DNA from: Ampullaceana balthica
Taxonomy: Eukaryota > Mollusca > Gastropoda > Lymnaeidae
Assembly: GCA_944989445.1 (NCBI GenBank)
Contig: CALYLW010000052.1
Coordinates: 841,058 to 905,057 of the forward strand
Reading direction: 5' to 3'
Length of the DNA stretch: 64,000 nt
Position 1 is the first letter of the stretch. The number at the start of each line of letters is the position of its first letter. Positions 47,601-60,010 of this stretch are shown here, in pieces. The position numbers and the translations under genes were made by a program. Under the pieces are notes generated by a model that saw only the letters and a list, made by a program, of their open reading frames with translations, searched no databases and was not told the DNA's origin.

Positions 47601-50600
47601 TTTATGATTCACTTATATTTGCAGTTTCAAAAAATTGTAAAAACCAAAATGAAGTTATATTATTTACTCAAAAAAACTTTTTGTTAAATCTCCAGTAGAA
47701 TAGTTTCCAAAGGTAACATCTCTTGTCTTGCTCCCCAGTGACACAGGATCCAATAAACCCAACACATGGCACTCAAGAGGATATGTTAGTTGCTGAGTCA
47801 GTCCACCAGTGTGTTTTGGGGGTAGGTCCAAGGAGATCTTGTTGGTAGTTAAAACTTTAAAAAATTAAGGAAATGAATGATTACAGTATACAATTAAGAG
47901 TTCTTAAAGCAGCTTGTTTGTCTTCAGCTGCCATTTAATTATTTGGACACAGTATTATTATGAGATTCTCAGTGCAGCTAAAATATTTTTCAAAGTAAAA
48001 TTGTATTAATGGAAAGATACTTTTGTGCAGATATCTCTAAATAAATGTTCAAGGCATATTATTGAGTTGGTCAATTACTGTGAAATTCCTGCATTAACTT
48101 TCTTGAATTTGAAAATGTCTTTATATTTCGAGTCAATGTAATTTATTTGAAAACTGACATCTCACCTGCTTGTAAATGATCTTTTTTATTTTTTTTCCAT
48201 CCACTTATATCTCCGACTGAGCAAACACCACCAGCAGAAAGTAGCAATGAACCACCTGATTGGGACAGCTTAAATATTCTACACTTCTCATTTTGTTATT
48301 AGACATTAAGAGAACTATTGATAATTTGTTTGCACACATTCAATATACATGTAATTCTTTTAAAATTGTATTTTGTTTCCCATCAAATGACACAAGACAT
48401 GATGGAATAGTTTTGTAAAATTAAAAAATGTTATTTTAATTTTTATTGTTATGATCTTAAAAAACTAATTAATACATGCCAAGTGTTCTTTAATTAAAAT
48501 AAAGTCATTGATATCAGCCAAATTTACCCAAACCTAAGCTATCTTCAGAAACTCCTACAAAAAATCATAATACTTATTTAAAGTTACAAAACTAAAAATG
48601 TATATGAACTGATGCTCTATTTACCTACATTACCTTGTATAAAATATGGGGCCCATGTGTGTTTATCACTAACTATCTTTCCAGTCAGTGGAGTAGTTAC
48701 AGTTTCAGGAAAAGATCTTTTTACAAATTGAAGTGCATATTCAACCAGATTTAAAAAGACCTTTGATTCACTTCCTACACCCAAAATATGGAGCAAATGA
48801 GTCTGTAAAATAAAATAATTATAATTCATCATCTGTTACTTAATTCATATTTTAAAAATTTCAAAATGAGCATTTGAGTTTAGATCTCTAACAAATTAAA
48901 TCTATTTCTATCATTCACAGTAATTTCTTGGTTTTTCCCCTTTAATTTTAGGAATACATTTTTATTCCTAATTGAACATAGTATTTTTGTCTGTAATAGA
49001 GAGCAATGATAGTAAAGCAAAATATTTTTTTTTAAAATGTTTCTCACATCAATTCTGACCTGAGGATTAAGTACTATACTCATCAGTAGCAACAGACGCA
49101 GTTTGATCATAATTCCTCCAGGGGCAATACTTCCTGATGAAAAAATAAGAAAAATAATGAGAGTTAAACTGACCATTTAGGACATTAGGCTGAATTTCAA
49201 CAATAAAATCTGAAATTTTCACATAAGAATCAGAAAGGCAATTAGTCATTCATAGATAAAGGTTCAAGTTTTAACAAGTTCATAAAAAATAAAAGATCTA
49301 ATATTCAGAGTTGCTTGAATAAAATTTAAAATACATTATTGTGATTTTTTAAAAAGTGCATCTCACTATGTTCATAAATGATAACCAAGAAGCTTTAGAA
49401 CTGAGATATAATTTTTTTTTAAAGAGCTGAGGTATAATAAAAAAAGAGCTATTTTAAAATAAATTCTATCTTACCTGCAAACCCGTAGGCAAGATTAATA
49501 GGCCATCTCCATGGGGATTGAATTAAATCTGTGATTAAATACATTTTCTCAAATAAAATTAGATCTGATGTTTAATTATTTGTGGGTGTGTTAAAATGAT
49601 ATTTAATAATAATTATATTAATTAGGTTTGATAATTATATTAATTAAATTAGATTACCCCAGAAATAGCAAAATCACAAAAAAAAATTAAAAATTATTTT
49701 CCTTTAACTTCGTTTACTCTTAGGTTATCTCACTTCTCTAATATAATGTTTTTGCATTTCATCAATGGGTATTATACAAATTTTGTATATTACTCTATTC
49801 CAGTTAATATAGATCAGGTTATTTAGTGGAAGCCTCTTGATGTGATCAGATATAGACCAACAAATTTAATTTAAGTCTTACTAAACAGTTCATCTTGAGG
49901 TAGCTATGAGATTTTATAATTCTGTCATATACTTTTTTTTTACAACTTGACATTCAGACATTTAAAATGTTTGCTTAAAGACGTTAAGAACTTAAGTATC
50001 TAAAATTAAACTTAAAATTTTTTCTATGTATAAACAGTTAAACTGGCTATCCATTCTTTTTATTAAGCTTTCAATGAAGGTGATAATACATTTCTGATAC
50101 AAGAATAAAGATATTCTGGCTCAGACCCAATCAAGTTCTGTAGCTTTATGCCACACTAAGACTTAAAATACATAAAAGCTATCACTGCCTAATTAACAGA
50201 GAATGCAAGCACTAACCATCATAAAGCTCCTGCATCACTCTGGATTGTGAAGTAAATAAGGGGGATATATGTGTTTTTAACTGTTCAAAGAGGAAATGTT
50301 TATAAAATGAATACAATTATACAGGTTAAAATTCTCTTGAATGTTACTAATTAATTTCAAATAATACTTTAAAGAAATCCTTTTATACTTCAATAATTTT
50401 CTTACAAGTTATGGAGTTGATGATAATAATAATACAGACTATTACATATCTTAAGAAAAATGCCCACTTTTAATGATAATAATAATAATGATAATAATTG
50501 ATAATTTATATAACGCTGTGTCCCAATAAGCAGGGGCGCCCACAGCCTTGAAAAAAATGGACGCACACGTTCCCGTCTCCTATCGTCATTGATCAGCCCT

Positions 50601-53600
50601 TCTTAATCATATACTGCCAAATAAATGTCACCACCTGCCATGACTCATATGTCTCATAATAGCTAAAGTGCTCCTGCAAAACATGAAGCAAAACAGGCAT
50701 ATTTTAATCACTTTTTTCTATTTCACCAATATTTCAAACATTTTACACAAAGAACGGGCGACAAACATAATCTAGCCTAAGTATATCTACAGTTATATAC
50801 CTTACGTAAACACGTTGCTTGGCAAATCAGTCATCACTGTCAAAGGCAAACACAATTCTACGATGTGCTGTTGCATCGAAGTCTTTTATGACTTTAGTGA
50901 CGTCAGGAAATATGTCGGTGTGAACATGCAGCAGCGCCAGAGCTGATAGTCCTTCTGATCCCATTGTTGAACGCATATAACTTTTGTGACGGCGGAGCTG
51001 CGTTCAGCTGTGACGGATGTAACAAGCATCGTTAAAAGTACATGAAAAACAGTATACAAGTTTGGGTATAAATCCTTCGTGAGTAAAAAACAGTCTTGCA
51101 AAGACACGGCAGTGTTGCTAACTTATCCTTCACGCGCAGAAATTTTGAACGTCCACCTCTCAATCTCTACATCAAGATCATCTGAATTAATGAATGCCGC
51201 ATAAGCTTCCCAAATTTTATCCATGCCATCCTTAGTCAGACTGGATATATGTTGCGGCATAAGCATTTCTGCTGTCAAACGTCTTGATAATTTACAAATG
51301 CGGTCTTGAAGTTCTGTTATTTGGTGATTCAAAAAGGAATTGTGAACATTTAGTCTGAAGTAATCTTGCACCGAATTAGTCGGTCCCTGTGCATTTGATC
51401 TGTACTGTTGTCTAGCAGTAACTCTTGGTGCTTTGACCTCAACATTCAATTTCTGTGCTAACTTGGAGGCCTTGTCAAACAATGAATTGCATGAATCGTC
51501 ATTGCTCCGTTTCAATTTCAGAAGGTCGATCAACTCCTTGCACTCACTAGAGGCACAAACTAAATTCTGATCCACAGACTGCAATGAGTAGGAAATCGGT
51601 TTCGTGTAGCGCAAGTAGTGATGAACAACGGCACGCGTATATATGAACTGAAAATTCTGGATTGATAATTGGAGACCGTTTGCTTTGACAGATGTTTGAC
51701 GATCATGATCTTGATTCAAACCGGCCAGAGTTTCAAGTATAATACAAATGTTCTCTTCAAACCTTTGTAATGTTTCTTCATGTCGAGTCCACTTTGTAGC
51801 TCAGCTTTACTTAAGTCGTGTTGAATCTTCACCATGGATTAAGTTTGTATATATATTTAGATGCTTGGCAGATGCTCTGACCGTGATGTACATATTTCTA
51901 ACAGCGCCCTCACTGCAAGTGTTCACAATAGCTAAGTTTAGGATGTGTGATCGACAGTGGAAGTATTCTGCTGTTCCCACATGTTGGAAGTGTCCTCTAA
52001 CTCCTTTTACTTTTCCACTCATGTTTGCAGCTCCATCGAACCCGAGACCAACAATATTGAGCATATCAAGGCCAAGCTCTTGTAGTTTTCCAGTAGTTAG
52101 ATTATATAGCGTTTCACCTGTTGTGTCAGACGTTTCCTCATTGGACACACATTCATAATGCCGTTTTGCATCAGATGTGACAAAAAGAAGATTCAAACTC
52201 ACTTGCTCCTTGATTGAGACATCTGTAGTTTCATCAACAATGATGCAGAAGTATTTTGCAGTTCCTTGACAATCTTGTCTCGAATCTGGTTTCTGCACAG
52301 AGCAAAGAGCTCGTTTTGTATTCTATGACTGATGTATTTTGAATTACCTGACACGATGAGTAGATGCTCACTAAGAGCAAGATCGTGCTCGGCTCTGAAA
52401 TTAAGAAGAGCCATAAAATTGCTCCGATCCTCTGATTTTCCGCGCATTGGTATGTTTTGCTGTCCACACAGTATTATTGTTTAAATAATGGATTGGGGAG
52501 CAGCTGTGTTCCTTTGGACTTTGTAATTGTACACTTGAGATAGCTGCTGTTTCACGGAGACTGATTTACCTTCTCATACACTTATAAATGCATATGCTGC
52601 TTGTATAGAGCTAAGATGTGCCAATGATTTTATGTGACGTTGTGCATCTCGGTCTATGTTACTCAAATCTGAATGCGGCTCGCGTATAAAAGCGCATGTC
52701 GTACCTGAAGCAAATACTAAGCAGGCAGCACAGAAAACACCATCCGCTTTGACACTGTAACTCATAAACGGATACACATTTGAGTTAAACATAGAACTAG
52801 GCACACGGCGTTTTTTATTCCCAACTGTCTTCAAAGGCCCTTTCCAGTTCTTAGATGGTTGAAACTTTTCCAAAAGCACTGATTTCTTTACTGATTCAGG
52901 TAATGGTTGGTTAAAGTTGACCTCACCAATATCGAAAAATACAGCCGAACAGAGACTTTTAATGCCTGTGGCTTTCTTTGCGGCTGATGATGTCAATGTA
53001 TCACATAATGATGATTCTGAATCAGAATCGGATTCACTAGAATTTGAGGACACACTGGATATGTGGCTATCCAATAATAATGTAATTGCAGGAGTATTTT
53101 CGGCAGCATCTTGCACCTGTGGCACATTTATTGATGACGTTGATGTTGCTGATAAACCGGGCGTTGCAATTTTTTAAAAGAAGAATGTAATACACAGTTT
53201 CTTTTTAGGAGGAGATTTTTCGCCGGTCTCACCTTTATTGCTGGCACCCATTATTAAAAAAATTGAGGAAATACAAGAATACTGCAACGATTACCAAAAA
53301 TAAACGTGCTAGAGTAGACTACTTGAAGAACGACTTGAACGTAAATATGGCAGCCCGGTACATGCGCACGTCTTACAAAAGAGATGTAAAAGTAATAATT
53401 ACTACATACCCGGTAGTTGCATAGATATTTTTTAAAAGTTTCTAACGGTCACTCACATTCTCACAAGTCAGGGGTGAGAGCGAACTCTTAAATTTGATAT
53501 TTTTCATTTTGTTATTTGCTTATAATATTTAATTTAAGAATTGAGCTCCGTGGTGCAGCGGTAAGGCGCTAATTGACTTTTATAAACAAATATTAATTTT

Positions 53601-56600
53601 GTAAATTTTAGTGGACGCACGTGCGTCCAGTGCGTCACGCTGCGGGCGCCCCTGCCGATAAGGGACCAGGCTCACAGCACTGTACATGAAGATAATAACA
53701 TACATATAATAATTAAATAAACATTCATATCATAACAACCACATAGATGACAGTAAGTTACACAAAAGCTACGTTAATCATTAAAAGAAATGTTGTTTCA
53801 TTAATTTTGAAAATAAATTTTGAATAGATGCGTCTTAAGTACAGTCTTGAAGGACTTGGTAGTTGGAATACTATGAATGTGTAATGGTAGAGAATTCCAT
53901 TGTTTGGCTGCACAAAAAGAGAAAGACCTTTTGCCAAATGTTTTAGTGCGTGTCTTAGGAACAGAGAGAATGCGTGTGTCTGCAGAAGAGCATAACTGAC
54001 GAGTGGGTGAGTAGACCGACAGAAGTTCAGTAAGATAGGAAGGGCATGAGTCAGAAAAGAAGTTGTGATAGAGAACAGCCAGTTTGTAATCAATTCGGGC
54101 TTGTATAGGTAGCCAATGAAGTGAGTAAAGTAGCGGAGTAACATGGTCATGTTTTTTTGCCTTAAGAACTAGTCTGGCAGCTGAATTTTGAACTTTCTGT
54201 CGTTTTTCAATGCATTGTTTTGGTGCACCTGACAGAAGAGAATTGCAATAATCAATACAAGCAAGAACAAGAGCACAGACCAGAGTTTTTGTTGCACTAA
54301 CTGTTAAGTATTGACGGATTGAGCTGATTTGACAAAGTTTATTAACTGAACTAACATGTGATGTAATTTACCTGTATGATGTTGTTTGCCTGTGAAAAAA
54401 AAAGGCAGGTATGTAAGTTATGTGGCCTGTAAACTGACTTAAATTTGCTTTAACATGTAACGATAGAGTTCACCCCTTCTGCCTTCATTTTTATTCAGAC
54501 TTCATCAATGGACACATCATAATCTCAGCATACATCCTCCCTTGACCATCGGACACATGTTTATATTGTTTCATCTATTATAATATTTCACAGTATCATT
54601 AACCTGACCCAAATATCATATTTACCTCCTTTGAAAACAATGGATTTTAATAAATACTTTAAACAAAAATATTCCTTTATACATTTTGAAATAGATATTC
54701 CATGATTTTTGTTAAAACAATCCATTCAAAAGCCCCAGGAATAAATGTTTAATTTATTGAAATTATGATCAAAAATTTAATCACTCCAAATTGACATGTT
54801 TTTTTTAAAAATTAATAGTACCAAAAAAAAAGCTAGAAAAGTAAGGAGATTCATTTGTGAGGTTCAAACTCAGATAATTAGCTCCATATTTTATCTTTAG
54901 GGGGAAGCCAATGTTATTTAAAATTGTTCAAGAAAAAAATTAGGATTTTAGGAAAATTTAGTAACATTTAACGATATTTTAGTAATGTTAAAAATAACAG
55001 TAAGAAGAAAGTATTCCCAGATGTTTGAATTGTAATTAATTTTGCTTATTATAATGTGTGTTGCTTGAATGTATCTTTTAATAAGTAACTTAGTCAATGG
55101 TATGTTATACCTTTTGTCCAACAATTTTTGGTGGCTTTTTTTCTCTAGTATCTAATATTAAATCCTTGTTCAATGGTAATGCATCTGGTTCCAGACCAGA
55201 AAGTTCTGTGTTCAAATAACGCTTACCTCAAAGCTGATGTTGATAACTTCCCCTCTAGGATCTGTCCTACATGTCCCTATAATCTCATAAGCTTTACCAA
55301 GGTCCACTGTGTTCACTAACTCATCTGAAATATATTATAAACCACAGCTTTTGTGATTTTTCTACATCTTTTTTTATAGAAGATAGTTCTATGACAGAAA
55401 AGTAGAGTGGGTTATATAAAAGGGTATACTTAGGACTGACAGAATGCTACAAAACATCAAATGTTTTGGCAAAAAGGATTAGCATGAAAATAATAACATT
55501 AAAATGAACATGCAAACTTTTAGGAAATTAAGAAATGTTATTTTGGATTCGCTAAGAATTATAGTATGCCATTACATTACCTTCAATAGAAATGAAAAAG
55601 TATGACATTTCACGTAAAAAATGTTCCCATTATAATATCTCTATCAATTTAATACCCTTATTTATTCCATCAAAAGTATGTTGTAATCTATCTTTTCTAA
55701 TAACATATGGAGTTTGATGTAGGGGTATGAATTGGGAGAATATTTCAAGGCATATGTCAAGACCAGCGCAGGTATAATTTATAATCATAATATCTTATCA
55801 GCATTGGGTATAATAATCAAGGAAGACTGCTCAAGTTATAAAAAAAAATTTTTGGTGATATTTCCTAATGCTTATACCAAAACCATATACAGTAATTGAA
55901 TTTACTGAGTGACCTCATGGCTCCATTAATATTATGGGTTGATTACCTCGAACAAAAACTGTAACAGCTTGCATCCTCTCCCCTCTGATATCTTCTCTTC
56001 CAAACCTTTGAAGTGATATTGGTACGACCTCAATAACCATTTTATCTATTGAAAAGGTTGGAAAGATTCAAATGAAGTTAATAAGCATTTTGTTGATTTT
56101 ATCTTTTAAAATGAAATTTTACTCTTAATTTTTTTATCAAGAAGCGCACAGTACTTAATGGAACATTAAGAACAAATGATGAAGCATATGTAATGAATTT
56201 AATCTCCAATGAATTAATCATCAAACAAAAATATATTTTTAAAAAAAGAAGTTTTAACATTCTCTTAAAGCTTTATTTTCCCACCCTGCACTGTACCTGA
56301 TAATGTCCGCATAGATTTAACTTCTTCTAAAGTCTCTGCACAGAATATGCATGTAAAATCCTTTCTGATAGTAAAATATAAAGAAACAAATTTTTGATAG
56401 CATGTAAGTTTTAAATTTAAAATTTTTTTTTAGACATAATGAATAATTTAACAAAAAAACAAACAATTTACACATTATATATGACAGCTTTGCTTTTTTC
56501 AAATAAATTGAACTTTTCACACACGATAACCTGATTCATATTAGGAATCTTCCTTGAAAGACAAAAAATGACATAATAATGTCCTTATCTTTGAAATGAG

Positions 56601-59282
56601 TGAAAACAGTTAGCACTCTTTTCTTGGAAATAAAAATTAGTATCTTTATTTAAATTTTAAAAAACAATCAGTAAAAACTACCTTATTGTTTGTTTCTCGG
56701 AAGCACCAGAAATGTGCATTCTGATAAAATTATTGCCTTTATGTCCATCACAGTCAGGAATAGGACAAAGATATTTTGTACTTTGCCTGGAAATATAATA
56801 GAGTTCCTGAAATTGGGACATGCAACAACATAACCTTCATTTTTATATAAGAAAATTTAAAGTTTGTGAATATCTCTTTTTTTAAATTTAGAAATCCTTT
56901 TGAAAATATATCACTTATACTTACGTATATTTTGAAAGTCCTGATAATCCAACTATGTATCCCACCAATTTTAAAAAGCCTTGATAATTGATATACTTTG
57001 TCAAGTCAGATATTCTGTTGATCTGTAAACTGAATAACCACTAATTTGTTACAGATTAAGAATTACAAGAGAAATGTTTATTTAAATATACACAGCTATA
57101 ACCATCAATAGCAATATTCTATTTAGCCCTTCTCCCTCTGCCCGCTCACCCACAATATCATCCACCCGTCCATCCATACATTTATCTCTCTCTCCATCAA
57201 TTTATTTATCTATCTCTCTGTCTTTCTATATTATGGTGTAATGTACATGTATTCCAAATTAATATTTTTTGAAGCTACATTGTATTATAAAAAGAAGTAC
57301 AATGTGAAAGTATTGCTAAAAGGATAAAATAACAGTAAGTATAAAATTAACCTGCTTATAGGAAAGTGTGAAATTCTAAGCCTTGCAGATATTTGTGTGG
57401 ATGTTGTGTCTGCTGGTAACAGACTGTTGGTCTGACAAAACTGGTAAATTATCTGAAATAAATGTATCATGGTGATTATTATTTTAATATACAATTGATA
57501 ATTAAATAGCATTTAGCTTTCTTTCAAGAAAAATTATTATGCTAAGTGAAATTACTTTTCTCACCTCTTGAAAGATTGTTGAGCTCTCTAAAGGCTTTTT
57601 AAGCACATAACTCCCCAAAATGGCTAAAAAAAAATTAAATTAAAGGTTTACAGCTTTAAAGAAAAAAAAATTACTTACACATATAACTTGTTTAGCTGGG
57701 CTCAAATTTATGGAGACCACCAATAAGACAAAGTATATATATATTATACCTAGAAGATTATTTCAGGCCTATGAGTTAGTATCTTTTATAAAATGCAGTT
57801 TATACGATTAGCCTTGCTCTGAAATTTTCAGACCATCAAAATTGAAAGGATTTATCACATTTTCTGGAAACTGTATAAGTGGAATATAAATAGAGATAGG
57901 ATTATGGATATAAATCTATAAAGAGATAAATATTAAAATTAAATACTCAAATTCAAAGATTCTCACCGTCTTGCTCAAATAATGATCCTAGATCAATATC
58001 AACAATAAATCTGTATACAAAACATCCCTGTAAAAGTAAGTTTGAATAAATCGTTAATGACTGCATGAATACAACATGTAATATATCATACAAGTATAAA
58101 CTTTCGACCTAAACAACTAATGTCAGGCACTCTGTCATGGTGAGATAAATAGAAATCTGGTCTGTGGCCCTTTCATGCTTGATTTTTTAATACTGATTTG
58201 TGAAATGACGGCAGAGGGGCCCACATTCCACATGTCCCAAATATTTCAAATGGCAGGCCTGCAATAGCACAGTGCCTTAACGATATAGCAAGGATGTGCC
58301 ATTTTCCTACAAATAACTAATTACCACCACATCAAATTTTCATGTTAATAGATAATAGACTTTAAATAGAAATAGGATTAAGCTAATCCAATGTACTATG
58401 AATCATAAAATTGTTAACTGTTTGCAATAAAACTAAAATAATAGTTTATTTTTTTTATTATTTAATGAATGGACAAGGTCTATGGTAGTTAAAAATTATA
58501 ATGATTATAAGTACATGTACATTTAATATAATCATACAGTTATAGGCCTTTGTAAAAAAAATATATACCAGAACTCATGAAAAAAGGTACCAGAATGAAT
58601 GTAACCTGAAAAAGCATTGCTGGCAGTATTAAAAATAACTATTAGACTATGTGCCGAAACACATTTCAGGTGCGTTACGTGAGAAAAAAATGCACTGCTC
58701 CTGATATACAATATTGTTAATAATTATATAGTTATTAATTTTTCTTCATCATTCATAATACAGTTTATTTTATACACACTAATCCTAATCACTTTATTAA
58801 ATTACTATTAAGACTATTAATAATTAACCTATAACTATACTTTCCTATAGTTATACTGATACTGTCTTTATAAGTCTTATACTAACTGAGTATCTACACT
58901 TATATAACTAACTATACTTTTTATACTATGCCATATTTTTATGTTAAATTGTGAATGTAACTTTCAAAAAAAAATTACTTAGACTTAGACTAATTAAATT
59001 ACAGTTCAGTATATTATATCATCAGTATATTATAAATTATAATACTAGGCCTAAATTCTTCAACAACCAGAACCATTTTAAGATGAGTTTTTAACCCCAA
59101 GTGGCAAAAAGTGGTACGCGATTGGGAACTTTTGACCTAACCAGGGATAAATTAAATCAAAAATTATATTTACGATCTCAATTTACTTTAGTACTTAATT
59201 GCTCTTTAGTAACTTTAGCTTCATCTTTGATTTTAAGAAGTCCGTCTTGTTTGTCTAAAAATAACAGCGCAGAGTTGAGCAT
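41617..59282 (-). CDS. MCMDC2: MCM domain-containing protein 2 (MCMDC2), meiotic
   Basis: Diverged MCM-family protein that in mice supports meiotic recombination and synapsis. Exons from 5' to 3': 59187-59282, 57967-58027, 57565-57623, 57352-57452, 56925-57014, 56682-56786, 56297-56364, 55947-56045, 55227-55324, 54372-54389, 50217-50280, 49475-49528, 49060-49133, 48629-48802, 48166-48268, 47668-47854, 46393-46543, 43244-43386, 42933-43042, 42649-42722, 41617-41706. Total 2019 nt, 672 residues (human 681). The start reads MLNSALLFLDKQDGLLK, like the family. A zinc ribbon (LCPIPDC ... CIFC) is intact. The Walker-B region reads GGVCSVGDI, lacking the canonical DEFD, as in other MCMDC2 proteins. 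Weak points are the 48629/48268 junction and the TT|GTCAGT donor at 43244. Introns hold large transposons. Confidence 0.92.
43935..46174 (-). mobile_element. Unclassified 2.24-kb TIR element
   Basis: The left end GTAGAGTAATTTACCACCTC and right-end complement GTAGAGTAAGTTACCGCCTC continue as CGCGAACG on both sides, a roughly 28-bp inverted repeat with two to three mismatches. Subterminal repeats of the type GTTCGCAACGAAGTAA occur several times in both orientations between 45590 and 45810. The interior encodes a degraded charged protein on the minus strand. No clear target duplication was found. It lies in MCMDC2 intron 17. Confidence 0.7.
44510..45536 (-). pseudogene. Repetitive, charged protein of the TIR element, broken
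   Basis: Three consecutive minus-strand pieces appear to belong together. Piece 1 (45105-45536) has five imperfect repeats of the type IETQPIESYT, then AAQLKALHDYSNFLYDEMG. Piece 2 (44861-45067) has LTVDDILKLPAFVRRNKNKK, then EEFREALKKKI. A Lys/Glu-rich stretch reads through one stop into piece 3 (44510-44713), where MYPVIDLSDSSSEDSQL is nearly duplicated. An ATG five codons upstream of piece 1 is cut off by a TGA. No DDE motif or known domain was recognised; the tail loosely resembles charged C-termini of DDE transposases, which is only a guess. Confidence 0.5.
46757..46999 (+). repeat. 35-bp minisatellite, about 7 copies
   Basis: Head-to-tail copies of a unit made of ATCTGCTCTTCTGTAAATGA followed by ACTTTATTGTACAAT, almost identical; one copy has a C-to-T change (near 46811). 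There are no spacers. It lies in MCMDC2 intron 16. The near-identity points to recent expansion, so copy number may vary. Confidence 0.95.
50470..50530 (-). repeat. 3' tail of CR1/L2-type LINE, left of hAT insertion
   Basis: (AAT)n followed by TTGATAATTTATATAACGCT and GTGTCCCAATAAG. This is the distal 3' end of the LINE whose body resumes at 53655. Rejoined across the hAT, it matches the reverse complement of 5625-5690. Confidence 0.75.
50531..53654 (-). mobile_element. 3.1-kb hAT transposon inserted in a LINE tail
   Basis: The ends are CAGGGGCGCCCACAGCC and the complement of CAGGGGCGCCCGCAGC. Flanking 8-mers CCAATAAG (50523-50530) and CCGATAAG (53655-53662) differ by one base, as expected of an aged hAT duplication. 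The minus strand carries a broken transposase. A tRNA-like scrap (CTCCGTGGTGCAGCGGTAAG) lies near 53548. The host is a LINE 3' tail in MCMDC2 intron 10. Confidence 0.88.
50886..53125 (-). pseudogene. hAT transposase pseudogene (TTF-type zinc finger, ZMYM/52K repressor-like)
   Basis: Pieces in order on the minus strand: 52574-53125 with an acidic N-terminus, then FQPSKNWKGPLKTVGNKKRR and a TTF-type finger (FCAACLVFASG ... DAQRHIKSLAHL); 52199-52447; 51807-52298 with the DDE start FCIIVDETTDVSIKEQ and LGFDGAANMSGKVKGVRGHF; 51123-51719, a mainly helical region; and 50886-51107 with the dimerisation signature SVTAERSSA. At least three frame shifts or stops separate them. The order matches ZMYM1-like hAT transposases. 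It is inactive. Confidence 0.85.
53655..54345 (-). pseudogene. CR1/L2-clade LINE 3' end (RT C-terminal segment plus 3' UTR)
   Basis: From about 54340 down to 53799 the minus strand reads in one frame: ALVLACIDYCNSLLSGAP, KRQKVQNSAARLVLK, HDHVTPLLYSLHWLPIQARI and WNSLPLHIHSIPTTKSFKT, then a stop after FKIYFQN. These are the standard C-terminal motifs of CR1/L2/Rex-type reverse transcriptases. The 3' UTR ends in the GCGCT hairpin and (ATT)n tail, split by the hAT. The copy is 5'-truncated about 25 bp from the donor of microexon 54372-54389. Confidence 0.82.
54372..54389 (-). other. MCMDC2: 18-nt microexon of MCMDC2
   Basis: The exon encodes ANNIIQ between a pyrimidine-rich CACAG acceptor and a GTAAAT donor. 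It keeps phase 0 on both sides and aligns with the ANSI segment of the human protein. It is listed separately because an automatic predictor would easily miss it. Confidence 0.7.
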
Positions 59283-59787
59283 GTTTAATCTATATGATAA
59301 GTGTGACATAATGATGCAGATTGTTACTTAGAGGATTGGGTCTTTTAAAAACATTTTTAAAACAAATTAATTATGTGAAATAGCGTAAATAAAAGAAGTG
59401 GAAAATTTTTGAAAATTTAAAGCGCGTCTGCTAGTACACCCCAGCATCCGGTTGGATAACTTTTAATTGTTTAAGAAAATCCTTAGATTTTGTCCTACAT
59501 TTCCCCAGATATCCCGAACTAAATTAAAATAAAATTTAATGTTGTAATTTCCAATACACTATCGTAAAAAAATGATTTAAAAAATCAAGATTCAGCCATA
59601 AACAGTGGGAAAAGAGTGGGACAATTAACAATAGAAAATGCTTAAAAATTAAACAATATACAGGATAATACTCAAAATTATAAAACTAAAACATAGAACA
59701 AGAAGATAGCTTCATTTACCTTGGCAGCGTGCCAATGTGTCGGTAGGAACAGAAGAAGACACAAAATGCTGACTTTAAAACTATCCC
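59283..59787. other. 5' flank of MCMDC2
   Basis: Sequence directly upstream of the MCMDC2 start codon. No TATA box or CpG-rich block was obvious. It lies in the 1.6-kb gap separating the divergent MCMDC2 and OCIAD1 start codons. Confidence 0.35.
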
Positions 59788-60010
59788 GAAAGGTATTGAG
59801 GGAGCGCGGTGGTCGAACGGCGGCGCACTCGGTTGTCGTACTGGTTCGAATCTCAGAGAAGGCAGAGTCTTGTTCCCGTGACCAAAGTCGTCCCTGTGTA
59901 AAACCCAGATCTGAATGGGTAGCTGTTCGGGAAAGCAAATGTGGCTGGGCCACACAATTCACTCGAATGCCGTGGCGCTTCATTTGCCTCAGCATGGCCT
60001 GAAAAGGGGA
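59788..60010 (+). mobile_element. tRNA-derived SINE, different head
   Basis: The head is GCGCGGTGGTCGAACGGCGG with B-box TGGTTCGAATCTC (59845-59857), tRNA-like. The body holds AATGTGGCTGGGCCACACAA, related to the core of the other SINEs here. The tail GAAAAGGGGATTTTACACC lacks a clear duplication. It lies between the divergent genes. Confidence 0.7.

Noticed and set aside
48528..48554. 27-nt extra exon of MCMDC2
   Set aside because: It has plausible AG/GT borders but leaves phase 1, which no downstream acceptor can continue in the conserved frame.
53758..54150. 130-residue minus-strand frame in the LINE tail
   Set aside because: It is in a different frame from the recognisable RT motifs, which read through the same DNA from about 54340 to 53799.
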